Positions 53,077 to 64,000 of a DNA stretch of 64,000 nucleotides are shown here, piece after piece (within the stretch, counting starts at the first letter, position 1; each line of letters begins with the position of its first letter). Origin of the DNA: an uncultured Verrucomicrobiota bacterium (GTDB taxonomy: Bacteria > Verrucomicrobiota > Kiritimatiellia > CAIVKH01); contig CALMUP010000038.1 in the NCBI GenBank assembly GCA_937872895.1, positions 1-64,000 of the forward strand. The letters run 5' to 3'. The notes beneath the pieces are model-generated. The model searched no databases. It saw only the letters and a list, made by a program, of their open reading frames with translations, and was not told the origin of the DNA. Position numbers and translations under genes: made by a program.

Positions 53077-54324
53077 GTGACGTGGCCGCAACCGCGGGTG
53101 GTGGTTACCGGCATGGGGGTGCTGGCGGCCAATGGGATTGGCGTTGAGGCGTTCTGGGACACGGTTTCCCGCGGGGTGAGTGGCATCGGGCCGATCACCT
53201 TGTTTGACGCGCGTGCGTTCAAGGTGCACGTGGCCGGGGAGGTCAAGGACTTCCATCTTCTTCATTACCTCAACGGTGGCATCAAACCCAAGCGGTATGG
53301 GCGGCACACGCAATTTTCCCTGGTGGCGGCGAAGATGGCGGTGGAGCAGGCCGGTTTGTCGTTGGAGGAATTTGATCATCGGGTGCCGTTGCCGGTGGCG
53401 ATGGGGGTGAGTACGAGTGCGATGGAGGTGATCGAGTCCAACGAGGACCGCTTGCGCGATCGCGGCCCGGAGGCGGTGAGTCCGTACGGGGTAAGTTCCT
53501 GTCAGCCGCATGCGACGGCGCTGGCGGTGGCGGAGGTGCTCGGCCGTTCCGCCCAGCCGATCACCGCCTCGTCGGCCTGTCCGGCGGGGTTGGATGCGTT
53601 GGCCATCGGGTTTGAGTTGATCCGTTCCGGGAAGCACGATGTGGTGGTGGCGGGCGGGGCGGATGCTCCGGTTACGCCACTGGCCATGGCGTCGTTCAGC
53701 CTGGCCGGCCTCGCCCCGGACTTCGAGATCCCGCCGTCGAAGTGTAGCCGGCCGTTTGACCTGCACCGGCGCGGCGGCATCATTGCCGAGGGCGCGGTGG
53801 TCATGGTGCTGGAGAACCTGGCGCATGCCGTGGCGCGAGGCGCGGAGCCGTTGGTGGAAATCCTGGGGTATGCGGCCAACGGGGATGATCCGGGCACGGA
53901 GTCCGGGGCCGGGCTCTACGACACGATGGCGCTGGCCATGGCCAATGCCGGATTGCGCAAGGAGGACATCGATTACATCTCGGCGCATGGGCCCAGCCAT
54001 CCGGTGATCGACCGGGTGGAGACGCGCGAGATCAAGCGACTGTTCGGGGCGAAGGCGCGGACGATCCCGGTCAGTTCGATCAAGGGCGTGGTTGGCAATC
54101 CGTTGGCTGCCGCCGGTCCGATGCAGGTGTTGGCGACCGCGCTGGGCATGCGGCACGGCCTGGTGCCCCCGACCGCGAACTACGAGGTGCCGGATCCGGC
54201 GTGTGATCTCGATTATGTACCGAACCAGGGCTACGCGATGTCGTTCGACGCCGCCTTGGTGAATGTTCACGGACTCGGAGGTGGCAATACGACCATGGCG
54301 CTGGCCAGGGTCGTGAGCGCATGA
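53077..54324 (+). CDS. Beta-ketoacyl-ACP synthase family protein with Cys-His-Asn site
   Basis: 415 residues from a GTG (53077) preceded by GGGAGCGGGG. It has the FabF/KAS II fold: RVVVTGMGVLAANGIGVEAFW, SASSACPAG-type elbow with Cys168, His304 in SAHGPSHPVID and Lys336. The second catalytic His of FabF (in KSMTGHLLGAAG) is Asn341 here (SIKGVVGNPLAAAG). It would make or load a beta-ketoacyl chain, or act as an accessory subunit. It is the first gene of an overlapping operon with two sensor kinases and a sigma-54 regulator (4-bp ATGA overlap). The gene may be part of lipid or secondary-metabolite production rather than primary fatty-acid synthesis. Confidence 0.86.
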   Translation: MTWPQPRVVVTGMGVLAANGIGVEAFWDTVSRGVSGIGPITLFDARAFKVHVAGEVKDFHLLHYLNGGIKPKRYGRHTQFSLVAAKMAVEQAGLSLEEFDHRVPLPVAMGVSTSAMEVIESNEDRLRDRGPEAVSPYGVSSCQPHATALAVAEVLGRSAQPITASSACPAGLDALAIGFELIRSGKHDVVVAGGADAPVTPLAMASFSLAGLAPDFEIPPSKCSRPFDLHRRGGIIAEGAVVMVLENLAHAVARGAEPLVEILGYAANGDDPGTESGAGLYDTMALAMANAGLRKEDIDYISAHGPSHPVIDRVETREIKRLFGAKARTIPVSSIKGVVGNPLAAAGPMQVLATALGMRHGLVPPTANYEVPDPACDLDYVPNQGYAMSFDAALVNVHGLGGGNTTMALARVVSA

Positions 54325-56813
54325 ACCTGTTCCAGTTATGCATCCTGGTGTCGATCGCCGCCACCGCCGCCATGGGCGTGGTGACGTTCTTCAACCAGCG
54401 CACCCGCCGGGTGAACCAGTTTTCGCTGGTGTTGACGGTGGTCTTGTCCATGTGGCTGGTCTCGCTGACCTTTGCCTCGCTGGCCCGGACGGTGTTTGAT
54501 GCGATGTTCTGGATCCGCATGTCCACCGTGACCTCGGCGCTGATCCCGATCGCGATCTACCTGGTGCGCCTGTCGATCATGCGCCCCAAGATCACCTGGC
54601 GCGAGGTTGGCCGCCACGCCGCCGTGTGGATGGTCGGTTACGCTGCGGTGTTCACCTTGTGCCAGACCACCTATTTCCTCGAGTCGGCCACCTTGCCGGA
54701 AACGCGGAACCAGATACCGGTTCCACATTACGGGCCGGGGTTCGTCCTGTTCTCCCTGTACATGGTCATGGCCTGGACGACGCTGGCGATCTTTTTTGTG
54801 CGTGATCTGACGCGGGCCCGCGGGGTGCAACGCGCGGAGTTGCAGTTCATCTTCCTGGGCAGCATCCTTGCCCTGTTCTTCGGCATCCTGCTGCTGATCA
54901 TCCCCAACTTCACCGGCTTGACGGACCTGGTGCAGTTGTTGCCGCTCTCCGTCAACATCTTCGTCGCCGCGATGGCATATGGCGTGGCTACGCGCAACCT
55001 GCTCGACGTGCCCAATGTGATCCGGCGCATCCTCGCCACCGTCGCGTTGCTGGCCTACCTGACGTTGTTGTACTTCATCGCCTGGTATGCTGCGGACCAG
55101 ATCCTGGGCGGGGTTGTCGGCAAGAGCACACCGGTGGCGAACTTCGTGGCGACGGTGGTCGTGGCGCTGGCCATGACCTCGGCCCAGGGCCGGATGAACC
55201 AGATCGCCAACCGGTTGTTTGTGCGGTCGCCGCCAATCGACGTCGGCAAGACGATCCAGGAGGCCAGCCGCATCCTCAACACCATCGCCACGGTGGACGA
55301 GTTGCTCGGCCAGTTCGCCGCGCTGATCACCCGCAAGGTGCAGAGCGAGCACCTGCGCATCATGCTGCTGGAGGACGAGGTGTACCGCACCCGCCAGGTC
55401 GTCAACGCCGACCCCGAACCGGCCGTGATCGATCCCGCGCATCCGCTGGTCCGCATCCTCTTGGAGCAGTCCGAGCCGCTGGTCCGCGAGATGATCCAGC
55501 GCCAACGCCCGACCGACCTGCTGGGTGAGGCGGAGGCCTGTATGCGGGACCTCGGCATTGCTGCGCTGGTCGGGGTGTACGTCAAGGGCCAGCTCATCGG
55601 CCTGATGCTGTTCGGTCCGCGAGCCACCGCGCGCATCTATGGTTCGATCGAGGTGGCCCTGCTGCAGGGCCTGGCCGACCAGTTGGCCATCTCGCTCGAC
55701 AACGCCAAGCTCTACACCGAGGTCCAGAACAGCCGCATCTACAACGACATCCTGCTCGACCGGCTGGTCAGCGGGGTCATCGCGGTGAATCCCGCCCGCC
55801 GCATCACCGTGTTCAACCGCGAGGCCCAGCGCATCACCGGCCTGCGCCACGAGGATGTGATCGGAGGGGGCTTGTCCCGGCTGCCACCGACCATTGCCAG
55901 CGCACTCGACCAGACGTTCGACCTCGGCGGCAGCCGCGATGTGGACACCAGCCTGGTCGTCGGCGACCGCGAAGTCCCGGTACGCTTCGGCTGTACCCTG
56001 TTCCACAGCTACACCGGCAAGGTGCTGGGGGCGCTGCTGGTGTTTACCGACCAGACCGAGATCAAGAAGCTCGAGCAACAGGTGCGCCGGACCGACCGGC
56101 TGGCCAGCCTCGGCACGCTGGCCGCCGGCATGGCCCACGAGATCAAGAACCCGCTGGTTTCGATGAAGACCTTCACCCAGTTGCTTCCGGAGCGGTACGA
56201 CGATCCGGATTTCCGAAACACCTTCTCCGGCCTGCTCGGCGAGGAGGTCTCGCGCATCGACCGGATCGTCAACCAGCTCCTGCGTTTCGCCCGCCCGGCC
56301 AAGCCCAGCCTGTCGCCGGTCAGCCTGCACGCCATCGCCGACAACACGCTCAACCTGGTCAAGCAGCAGCTCCGCCAGCGCAACATTGCCTTGAACCGGC
56401 AGTTCGAGGCTGAACCCGACCTGATCCTGGGCGATCATGACATGCTCGCCCAGGCGCTGTTGAATTTCTTCCTGAATGCGATTGATGCGATGGGCGAACG
56501 CGGAGCGCTGACCGTGACCACGCGTGTCGTTGAAGTGCCGACGAAGCAGCTCGACCTGTGGGGCCATCCGATCACCGTGCGCCGGCTGCGGCTGAGCATC
56601 GAGGATTCCGGTCCGGGGATCGATCCGGAAAACCTCCCGCACGTGTTCGATCCGTTCTTCACCACCAAGGCCTCGGGCACCGGGCTCGGCCTGTCGGTAT
56701 CCCACGGCATCATCCAGGAGCACGACGGTGTCATCGAGCTTGATAGCGAACTCGGCCGTGGCACGGTGTTCCACCTCGAGTTCCCGTTGTTGGCGGAGGA
56801 GGTCCAGGCATGA
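54321..56813 (+). CDS. Membrane sensor histidine kinase (7TM-GAF-PAS-HisKA-HATPase)
   Basis: 830 residues. Residues 1-270 contain about eight hydrophobic helices in a 7TM-type histidine-kinase sensor. A GAF-like domain spans about 315-475 (ILNTIATVDELLGQFAALIT, then GQLIGLMLFGP). A PAS domain follows (LDRLVSGVIAVNPARRITVFN). The phosphoacceptor is His606 in GMAHEIKNPLVSMKTF. The ATPase domain has N-box NFFLNAIDAMGE, EDSGPGIDPENL, FFTTKASGTGLGLSV. The layout recalls PrsK-type kinases linked to exosortase systems in other bacteria, but the sequence alone cannot confirm that. It overlaps genes on both sides by 4 bp. Confidence 0.93.
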   Translation: MNLFQLCILVSIAATAAMGVVTFFNQRTRRVNQFSLVLTVVLSMWLVSLTFASLARTVFDAMFWIRMSTVTSALIPIAIYLVRLSIMRPKITWREVGRHAAVWMVGYAAVFTLCQTTYFLESATLPETRNQIPVPHYGPGFVLFSLYMVMAWTTLAIFFVRDLTRARGVQRAELQFIFLGSILALFFGILLLIIPNFTGLTDLVQLLPLSVNIFVAAMAYGVATRNLLDVPNVIRRILATVALLAYLTLLYFIAWYAADQILGGVVGKSTPVANFVATVVVALAMTSAQGRMNQIANRLFVRSPPIDVGKTIQEASRILNTIATVDELLGQFAALITRKVQSEHLRIMLLEDEVYRTRQVVNADPEPAVIDPAHPLVRILLEQSEPLVREMIQRQRPTDLLGEAEACMRDLGIAALVGVYVKGQLIGLMLFGPRATARIYGSIEVALLQGLADQLAISLDNAKLYTEVQNSRIYNDILLDRLVSGVIAVNPARRITVFNREAQRITGLRHEDVIGGGLSRLPPTIASALDQTFDLGGSRDVDTSLVVGDREVPVRFGCTLFHSYTGKVLGALLVFTDQTEIKKLEQQVRRTDRLASLGTLAAGMAHEIKNPLVSMKTFTQLLPERYDDPDFRNTFSGLLGEEVSRIDRIVNQLLRFARPAKPSLSPVSLHAIADNTLNLVKQQLRQRNIALNRQFEAEPDLILGDHDMLAQALLNFFLNAIDAMGERGALTVTTRVVEVPTKQLDLWGHPITVRRLRLSIEDSGPGIDPENLPHVFDPFFTTKASGTGLGLSVSHGIIQEHDGVIELDSELGRGTVFHLEFPLLAEEVQA

Positions 56814-58821
56814 ACCGTCCGATTACCCTGCTGGTCGCCTCGACGGACGATCGTTTGTTCCGCGTGCTCGGCGCGGCCCGATTCCCCGATCTGGTGGTTG
56901 AGCCGGTCCTCACCTACGCGGACGTGCTTCGCCGGCAGGAGCTCGACGAACCGGCGGCGCTGGTCCTGGACGTGACCAGCGACGAGGTGTACCGCCGGAT
57001 GGATGCCTGGCGCACCCGGTTTCCGGATACGCCGCTGATCCCGGTGGGGCCGCCCCGCTCCGACCGCATCCTCGCCCTCGACCGGTTCAACCTCTTCGCC
57101 GCGCTCGACGCCGGTGCGGATGTGCAGGCGTGGCAGCGTCTGCTCCGGCTGGTGGAGCGCGATTACCGCCACCGTCATGAAGCCCAGCGCTGGAAGGAGC
57201 GTGCCGCCGCCAGCGTCCAACCCGAAGCCGTTGCGCCTTTGCCGGAGATCGCCCCGCCTCGCGCCACCCCGTCGATCATTGCCCATGTCGCTGCGGCCTT
57301 CCGTCATTTCGAACATCTGGACCTGATGCTCGACCGCGTGGTCGAGGGCCTGGCCACCGCCGCCCATACCACGCGCGTCGGTCTGTTCACCTTCGATGAG
57401 ACCGTCGGGCAGTACCGGATGAGCGCGGGCCAGCGCACGTTGCGCGAGACGGCCGGGTTGCGCTATGCGGCGGATGATCCGCTATCGCGCTGGTTCGAGC
57501 GCCATGCCCACATGGTCACCCGCACCATGGCCGGGCAGTTGCCCGATGCCGATCAGCGCCGCCTGCTTACCCGCGCCCTCGAGGAGTGCGGGGCCGAGGT
57601 CATGGTTCCGCTGCAGACCCACGGACGCCTGCTCGGCTGGTTCTTCATCGGTTACCGCGCCACCGGGCAACCCTACGACGTGCACGACCTCGAGGAGCTT
57701 TCCCTCGCCGCCGACTACCTCTCGATGCTGCTCGAGAACGCCACGCTGTACCGCGAGGTGGCGATGCAGAAGTCGCTTGCCGAGACCCTGCTGCACGCAC
57801 TGCCGACCGGCATCATCGCGGTGGACGGCCACGGGGTGGTGCGCTGGTTCAGCACGGCGGCGCAACGCATGTTCGACCGCGCGCCCGGCGACGTGACCGG
57901 CAAGGCGGTCGAGGCCCTCGGTCCACGGTTTGCCGATATCATCCGGCGGGCACTGCAAGGCCAGCCCGCCCCCTCGGTGCGCGCGTGGGAGGAGCCGGTC
58001 TCGCGCCGGTTCCTGCAGATCGAGGTCCAGGCCTTCGGCGCCGGACAGCAACTCGGCGTGGTCGCGGTCATCCAGGACCTGACGTCGGTCCGCCGGTTCC
58101 AGGAGAAACAGGCGCAGGTCGAGCGCACCGCGTTCTGGACCGACCTCGCCGCCGGCCTATCCCACGAGATCCGCAATCCGCTGGTCACCATCAACACCTT
58201 TGCGCAGCTCCTGCCCGAACGCTACCAGGACGAGGAGTTCCGCAGCGAGTTCAGCACGCTGGTCACCCGTGAAGTCGCCCGCCTGGACGGGATCATCAAC
58301 CAGATCAACGATTTCGCCCATCCGGCCGAACTCGTGCAGGGCCGCGTCGATGTCCGTCAGTCGCTGCAGGCCGCGCTGCGCCGCGTGTTCCCGCAGGGAC
58401 CGGAGGCCGCCTCGGTCCAGGTGTCCTCGCGGTTCGACGGCAACCTGCCGCTGGTGCGTGGCGATGACCGCTCACTCGCCGAATGTTTCACCCACCTGTT
58501 GCAGAATGCCGTCGAGGCGCTGGCCGGTTGTCCGGGCCCGTTGATCACCTGCACCGCGCGCGCAGCGGCCGGTCCGGGCAATGAGCCGCTGGTCGAGGTT
58601 GCCATCCAGGATAACGGCCGCGGCATTCCCGCCGAGGTGCTCGACAAGGTGTATTCGCCCTTCTACACGACCAAGGCCCGCGGCATGGGGCTGGGTCTGC
58701 CCATCGTCAAACGGACCGTGGTGGATCACAACGGGCGGCTGTCGATCGACTCGGGCGATCACGGCACCAACGTCGTGATCCAGTTGCCGGTCGCCGAGGA
58801 ATCCACCGCCGGAGGGCAACC

Positions 58822-58825
<4 letters not shown>
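56810..58825 (+). CDS. Cytosolic histidine kinase with degenerate receiver, GAF and PAS domains
   Basis: 671 residues. Residues 1-120 resemble a receiver (LLVASTDDRLFRVLGAA, then ALVLDVTSDEV), but the Lys/Thr pair of the active site is not evident. A GAF-like domain (about 165-325, VGLFTFDETVGQYRMSAGQ) and a PAS domain (335-430, LHALPTGIIAVDGHGVVRWF) follow. The kinase has His452 (GLSHEIRNPLVTINTF), N-box LLQNAVEALAG, QDNGRGIPAE and FYTTKARGMGLGLPI. There is no membrane helix. It is coupled to the membrane kinase before it and the regulator after it. Confidence 0.91.
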
Positions 58826-60438
<1,613 letters not shown>

Positions 60439-60453
60439 GCGGGTGTGCCTGTA

Positions 60454-60479
60454 GGCCGGGTGGTCCGGACCGCCCGGCC
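60454..60479. terminator. GC-rich hairpin after the sigma-54 regulator gene
   Basis: GGCCGGG (60454-60460) pairs with CCCGGCC (60473-60479) around GGTCCGGACC. No T-run follows, so termination would be inefficient or Rho-linked. Confidence 0.4.
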
Positions 60480-60495
60480 ACCCGTGATTTTGCGC

Positions 60496-60524
60496 TTGTC
60501 AGGACCCCTCCTTCCCTCTACCGT
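60496..60524 (+). promoter_or_regulatory. Candidate promoter of rpsB-tsf
   Basis: TTGTCA (60496-60501), 17-base spacer, TACCGT (60519-60524). It would start transcription near 60531 and leave a leader of about 147 bases before rpsB. The leader begins with the hairpin TCCCGC TGT GCGGGA (60537-60551), which could serve in feedback control of S2 as seen in other bacteria; that is inference. Confidence 0.5.
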
Positions 60525-60677
60525 CCGCACCCCTAGTCCCGCTGTGCGGGATGGAAGCGAGTGCCCGGTCCCCTCTGGCCTGGGTCAAAGCGGATTGTAA
60601 CGCCTCAAGGACAAGCGGACCGCGCGTGTGCGCAGGCCGGTGGCTGCGGGGCAGAACGAACAACTGAGGATAGACAC

Positions 60678-61598
60678 ATGGAAACCGGTTCCCTGACCGT
60701 GAAAGTAACCGTCCAGGACCTGCTCGACGCGGGCCTGCACTTCGGCCACCAGACCAAGCGCTGGAACCCGAAGATGAAGAAATACATCTTTGATGCCCGC
60801 AACGGGATCTACATCATCGACCTCGACAAGTCCCTCGACTGCCTCAAGAAGGCCCAGCAGTTCATCTACGACACGATTTCGCTCGGCCGCAGCGTGCTGT
60901 TCGTCGGCACCAAGAAGCAGTCGTCCGGCCCGGTCAAGGCCCTTGCCGAGAAGTACAACCAGCCGTACATCGTCAACCGCTGGCTGGGCGGCACGCTCAC
61001 CAACAGCACGACCATCCGCCGCAGCGTCGCCCGCATGCGCGAGCTCGACGCGATGGAGCAGAGCGGCAACTGGGGCCAGCTCAACAAGCAGGAAGTGTCC
61101 CGCCTCCGCCGCGAACTCGAGAAGCTCCGCTTCAACCTCAGTGGTATCGCCAGCATGGAGCAGTTGCCGGGCGCGCTGTTCATCGTCGACACCAACCGCG
61201 AATCGATCGCGGTGGCCGAAGCCCAGCGCCTCGGCATCCCGCTGATCGCACTGGTCGATACCAACTCCGATCCGGACGCGATCGACTACCCGATCCCGGG
61301 CAACGACGACGCCATCCGCGGCATCCAGCTCATCCTCGATATCACCGGCGAGACGATGGAGAAAGCGGTCGGCGAATATTCCCGCATCGCCGCGGAAGAG
61401 TCCCGCAAGCGCGCCGCCGATGAAGCCGCTGCCGAGGCCAAATCCAAGGCTGCCGCCTCCGCCCGTGCCGAGGCCGCCGCCAAGGCCCTCGCCGCCGTGA
61501 AGGAGAAGAAGGCCAAGGCGAAGGCGAAGGAAGCCGCCGCCGCGACCGAGGTCGCTCCGGCTCCCGAAGCCCCGGCCCCCGACGCCGCCGGCGCCTGA
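60678..61598 (+). CDS. rpsB: 30S ribosomal protein S2
   Basis: 306 residues from the ATG at 60678, with GAGGA 8 bases upstream. Family signatures: [57 protein letters not shown] and [13 protein letters not shown]. The folded core ends near residue 240. A C-terminal extension of about 65 Ala/Lys/Glu-rich residues ([15 protein letters not shown]-like) is longer than the 240-260-residue bacterial standard. S2 binds the 16S platform and anchors S1. It is followed 28 bp later by tsf, as in most bacteria. Confidence 0.97.
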   Translation: METGSLTVKVTVQDLLDAGLHFGHQTKRWNPKMKKYIFDARNGIYIIDLDKSLDCLKKAQQFIYDTISLGRSVLFVGTKKQSSGPVKALAEKYNQPYIVNRWLGGTLTNSTTIRRSVARMRELDAMEQSGNWGQLNKQEVSRLRRELEKLRFNLSGIASMEQLPGALFIVDTNRESIAVAEAQRLGIPLIALVDTNSDPDAIDYPIPGNDDAIRGIQLILDITGETMEKAVGEYSRIAAEESRKRAADEAAAEAKSKAAASARAEAAAKALAAVKEKKAKAKAKEAAAATEVAPAPEAPAPDAAGA

Positions 61599-61626
61599 TC
61601 CACCCCCTCTCTGCAAGGAAACATTT

Positions 61627-62460
61627 ATGGAAATCACCGCATCGTTAGTGAAGGAACTGCGCGAGGAAACCAACCTCGGCATGATGGAATGCAAACGCGC
61701 GCTGCAGGAAACCGGCGGCGACAAGGAGAAGGCCGTGCGCCTGCTCCGTGAACGCGGCATGGCCATTGCCGGCAAGAAGGCCGAACGCGTGGCCAAGGAA
61801 GGCCGCGTGGCCGCCGAGATCTATGACAACGGCAAAACCGGCGTCATGATCGAAGTGAACTGCGAGACCGACTTCGTCGCCAAGAACGAGAACTTCCAGG
61901 CGTTTGTCGCTAGCCTGGTCAACGATGCCAAGGGCATCGATGGCAGCCTGGCCGAAGCCGCCAAGGACAAGGTCGTGGCCAAGATCGCCGAGATCGGCGA
62001 GAACCTGATCGTGCGCCGCAACGTCAAGTACACCGTTTCCGGCAACGGCGCGGTGGCCGGCTATATCCACCTCGGTGGCAAGGTCGGCGTGCTCCTCGAA
62101 GTCGGCTGCGGCAAGGCGGAAACCGCCTCGGCCGAGCTCTTCAAGGAGACGATCAAGGACGTGACCCTGCACATTGCTGCGGCCAACCCGCAGTTCCTAA
62201 ACCGCTCCGACGTCGCCGCCGAGGTGATCGCCGCCGAGCGTGAGATCTACGCGAAGCAGGTCGAAGGCAAGCCGGCCAACATCGTTGACAAGATCGTCGA
62301 CGGCAAGCTGGAGAAGTACTACAGCCAGATCTGCCTGGTCGAGCAGGGCTTCGTCAAGGATCCCGACCAGACCGTGGCCGACATGCTGGCCGCCCGCGGC
62401 AAGGAACTCGGCGACACGCTGACCATCCGCCGCTTCACCCGCTACCAGGTCGGGGTGTAG
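61627..62460 (+). CDS. tsf: Translation elongation factor Ts
   Basis: 277 residues. The N-terminal UBA-like domain LVKELREETNLGMMECKRALQETGGDKEKAVRLL contains the EF-Ts signature. GMAIAGKKAERVAKEG links to the core domain, which has VEVNCETDFVAKNENF (here IEVNCETDFVAKNE), the second EF-Ts signature. It exchanges GDP on EF-Tu. AAGGAA lies six bases before the start. A strong intrinsic terminator follows the gene. Confidence 0.97.
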   Translation: MEITASLVKELREETNLGMMECKRALQETGGDKEKAVRLLRERGMAIAGKKAERVAKEGRVAAEIYDNGKTGVMIEVNCETDFVAKNENFQAFVASLVNDAKGIDGSLAEAAKDKVVAKIAEIGENLIVRRNVKYTVSGNGAVAGYIHLGGKVGVLLEVGCGKAETASAELFKETIKDVTLHIAAANPQFLNRSDVAAEVIAAEREIYAKQVEGKPANIVDKIVDGKLEKYYSQICLVEQGFVKDPDQTVADMLAARGKELGDTLTIRRFTRYQVGV

Positions 62461-62493
62461 TCACCCGCACGAAGGCCCCCGGGCCGGACGCGC

Positions 62494-62525
62494 AAGGCGG
62501 CGATTCCCTCGCCGCCTTTTTTATT
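62494..62525 (+). terminator. Intrinsic terminator of rpsB-tsf
   Basis: GGCGGCGA (62496-62503) and TCGCCGCC (62509-62516) form a perfect 8-bp stem with a TTCCC loop, followed by TTTTTTATT. It lies 35 bp past the tsf stop. Confidence 0.93.
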
Positions 62526-62824
62526 GCGCGGCCCGGCCCGTTGCCGGATAAACCCGAAAACGAACGTGAAACCACGGATGAACACGGATAGACACGGATT
62601 CGCGGGGGTGTACCCTGAATACCACGGTGTTGAAAAGGACCGGGCTCCTTCCTGTGATGAACCCGTTCCACGGTCTTTATCCGGGTGAATCGGTGTTCAT
62701 CCCCGCCGAAGGCGGATCCGCCTATGGCGGGCGTGGTTCCTTCAACTCCTGTTTTCGGGATAAAGGCTGGACGCCCGGTTTCCGCTCCTGTTATACCTAA
62801 CGCCCGTTTTTTGAGGGACCCGCC
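62526..62824. repeat. Spacer with CACGGAT repeat remnants
   Basis: No gene is seen. Near 62570 the phrase ACCACGGATGAACACGGAT and the following GATAGACACGGATTCGCG are members of the same repeat family as at 45010-45300 and 49080-49420. Near 62700-62730 an inverted GTGTTCATCC / GCGGATCCGCC region occurs. AGGGACC lies before the next gene. Confidence 0.6.
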
Positions 62825-63304
62825 ATGGATGAATTGCTGAAATTGCTGAAGAAAAATGCACTCGAAACCCCCGAGGACCTCGCCAAGATGCTCGATCTGC
62901 CGGTCGCCGCCGTGAAGGCGAAGATCGCCGAGTACGAGAAGTCCGGCGTGATCCGCGGCTACCAGGCCGTGGTCAACCAGGACCAGCTCGACATCAACCT
63001 CGTCACCGCGGTGATCGAGGTCAAGGTCACCCCGGAACGCGAGGGCGGCTTCAACCACATCGCCGAGCGCATCAGCAAGTTCGAGGAGGTCCAGTCGCTG
63101 TACCTCATGTCCGGCACCTTCGACCTGCTGATCTTCATCTCCGGCCAGTCGCTCAAGGACGTGGCCTTCTTCGTCAGCGACAAGCTGGCGACCATCCCCG
63201 GGGTGATCTCCACCTCGACCCACTTCATGCTGAAAACCTACAAGGACCACGGCGTCCTGATGGAGACCGAGGACGAATATGAACGGCTCAAAGTCTCGCC
63301 CTGA
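62825..63304 (+). CDS. Lrp/AsnC-family transcriptional regulator
   Basis: 159 residues. Residues 1-50 hold the helix-turn-helix (NALETPEDLAKMLDLPVAAVKAKIAEYEKSGVIRGYQA-like). The rest is the ligand-binding RAM domain (VTAVIEVKVTPEREGGFNHIA, then SLYLMSGTFDLLIFISGQSL, TIPGVISTSTHFML). Such regulators sense amino acids or related metabolites. It overlaps the start of the aminotransferase gene by 26 bp, so the two are cotranscribed and it may regulate or respond to that enzyme's substrate. Confidence 0.9.
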   Translation: MDELLKLLKKNALETPEDLAKMLDLPVAAVKAKIAEYEKSGVIRGYQAVVNQDQLDINLVTAVIEVKVTPEREGGFNHIAERISKFEEVQSLYLMSGTFDLLIFISGQSLKDVAFFVSDKLATIPGVISTSTHFMLKTYKDHGVLMETEDEYERLKVSP

Positions 63305-64000
63305 CCGCATCGCGTCGCACGTGCGCACGATGCCCCCGTCGGGCATCCGCGATTTCTTCGACATCGTCAGCACGATGAAGGATGTCATCAGCCTCGGCAT
63401 CGGCGAACCCGACTTCGTCACCCCGTGGCACATCCGCGAGTCGGCCATCTATTCGCTCGAGCGCGGCATCACCAGCTACACCTCGAACCTCGGCCTGCTG
63501 AAGCTGCGCCAGGCCCTCGCCGGCTACGTCGAGCGCGTGTTCGGCGCGTCCTACAACCCCGCGAACGAGGTGCTGGTCACCGTGGGCGTCAGCGAGGCGC
63601 TCGACCTTGCCATGCGGGCCATCCTCGAGCCGGGCGATGAAGTGATCTTCCACGAGCCCTGCTACGTGTCCTACGGTCCGGTGATCGCCTTCGCCTACGG
63701 CAAGCCCGTGCCGATCCAGACCGATCCGCAGGGCGGCTTCGTCCTCACCGCCGCGCAGGTCGCCGCCGCGATCACCCCGCGCACCCGCGCGATCATCCTG
63801 AACTACCCGAACAACCCGACCGGGGCCTGCCTGCCCGAGGCGGAGCTGAAGGCGATCTGCGACCTCGCGGTGAAGCACGACCTGATCGTCATCGCCGACG
63901 ACATCTACGCGGAACTGTCCTACGACCACCCGCACACCAGCGCGGCGTCGCTGCCCGGCCTGAAGGACCGCACGATCTTCCTGCACGGCTTCTCCAAGGC
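63279..64000 (+). CDS. Pyridoxal-phosphate aminotransferase, class I/II (partial, runs off the window)
   Basis: At least 240 residues are encoded from the ATG at 63279, with GAGGA just upstream, inside the end of the Lrp-type gene in another frame. The fold-type I core is clear: SLGIGEPDFVTPWHI, SYTSNLGLLKLRQALAGYV, VLVTVGVSEALDLAMRAIL, ILNYPNNPTGACLPEAEL, IADDIYAELSYD. The frame ends at the edge with LHGFSKA, where the Lys of SK is the expected PLP-binding residue. The likely role is aspartate/aromatic-type amino-group transfer; exact substrate unknown. The 3' end is outside the window. Confidence 0.93.
   Translation, partial: MNGSKSRPDRIASHVRTMPPSGIRDFFDIVSTMKDVISLGIGEPDFVTPWHIRESAIYSLERGITSYTSNLGLLKLRQALAGYVERVFGASYNPANEVLVTVGVSEALDLAMRAILEPGDEVIFHEPCYVSYGPVIAFAYGKPVPIQTDPQGGFVLTAAQVAAAITPRTRAIILNYPNNPTGACLPEAELKAICDLAVKHDLIVIADDIYAELSYDHPHTSAASLPGLKDRTIFLHGFSK

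Noticed and set aside
54336-56774. 812-codon minus-strand open frame opposite the membrane histidine kinase
   Set aside because: It mirrors the kinase codons and shows no motif. The plus-strand frame has a complete HisKA/HATPase signature.
60439-60677. tRNA or small stable RNA before rpsB
   Set aside because: No T-arm (GGTTCGAATCC-type) or acceptor pairing seen; the sequence fits a promoter plus mRNA leader.

Overview
The window is about 64 kb of high-GC bacterial chromosome. Several features point to the PVC superphylum, most likely Verrucomicrobiota or Kiritimatiellota. These are the prepilin with an [16 protein letters not shown]-type leader, the secreted protein ending in a calcium-binding 'GTNPTDD' segment, exosortase/EpsI genes beside an exopolysaccharide cluster, a FadL-type porin, and spacers full of 'CACGGAT' repeats. 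This placement is an inference; no rRNA or tRNA lies in the window.

Layout. (1) 85-3292, minus strand: an amino-acid catabolic operon (glutaminase, arginase, tripeptidase T), then a glycine-zipper lipoprotein and a convergent type IV/II pseudopilin gene. (2) 4652-33089, minus strand: a large exopolysaccharide (EPS) locus. From its promoter end it reads DUF362 protein, AsnB-like amidotransferase, methyltransferase, Wzx flippase, methyltransferase, glycosyltransferase, Wzy polymerase, three glycosyltransferases and a frameshifted methyltransferase. After a repeat-bearing gap come a family 2 glycosyltransferase, hexapeptide acetyltransferase, second DUF362 protein, PaaK-like adenylate-forming enzyme, glycosyltransferase, acyltransferase, DUF1972 glycosyltransferase and an exosortase-EpsI fusion. 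A brnTA toxin-antitoxin pair and a 200-bp hairpin element interrupt the locus before a polyprenyl-phosphate sugar transferase and a TIGR03790-type secreted protein. Most junctions are 4-bp ATGA/GTGA overlaps. (3) 33502-35964: a GbsR/MarR-type regulator diverges from an intact exosortase plus EpsI pair, with a perfect palindromic operator candidate between them. (4) 36108-40755: housekeeping genes (apt, a sigma-70 factor, larE, mnmA). (5) 40960-50253: a large secreted protein, glpK, mgtE, a phosphopantetheinyl transferase coupled to a subtilase, and a methyltransferase. (6) 50305-60438: a signalling island. A FadL-like porin and a receiver-kinase lie behind a sigma-54-type promoter; diverging from them is a four-gene overlapping operon of a ketosynthase, two sensor kinases and a sigma-54 response regulator. 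(7) 60678-64000: rpsB-tsf, an Lrp-type regulator and an aminotransferase cut by the window edge.

How the genes fit together. The EPS locus has initiation (sugar-1-phosphate transfer to polyprenyl phosphate), elongation, methyl/acyl/amide decoration, flipping and polymerisation. It lacks recognisable outer-membrane export and chain-length genes. Exosortase-type genes sit at both ends. The one inside the cluster has lost the catalytic Cys and His (Arg and Ala stand there), while the flanking one keeps all three conserved residues.

The most novel signal is a repeat family with three copies (19345-19585, 33146-33373, 39297-39536). Each copy folds into a cloverleaf-like set of stems whose arms change together between copies. 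A different 200-bp palindromic element with 19-bp terminal inverted repeats abuts brnA. No CRISPR array, rRNA, tRNA or transposase gene was seen.
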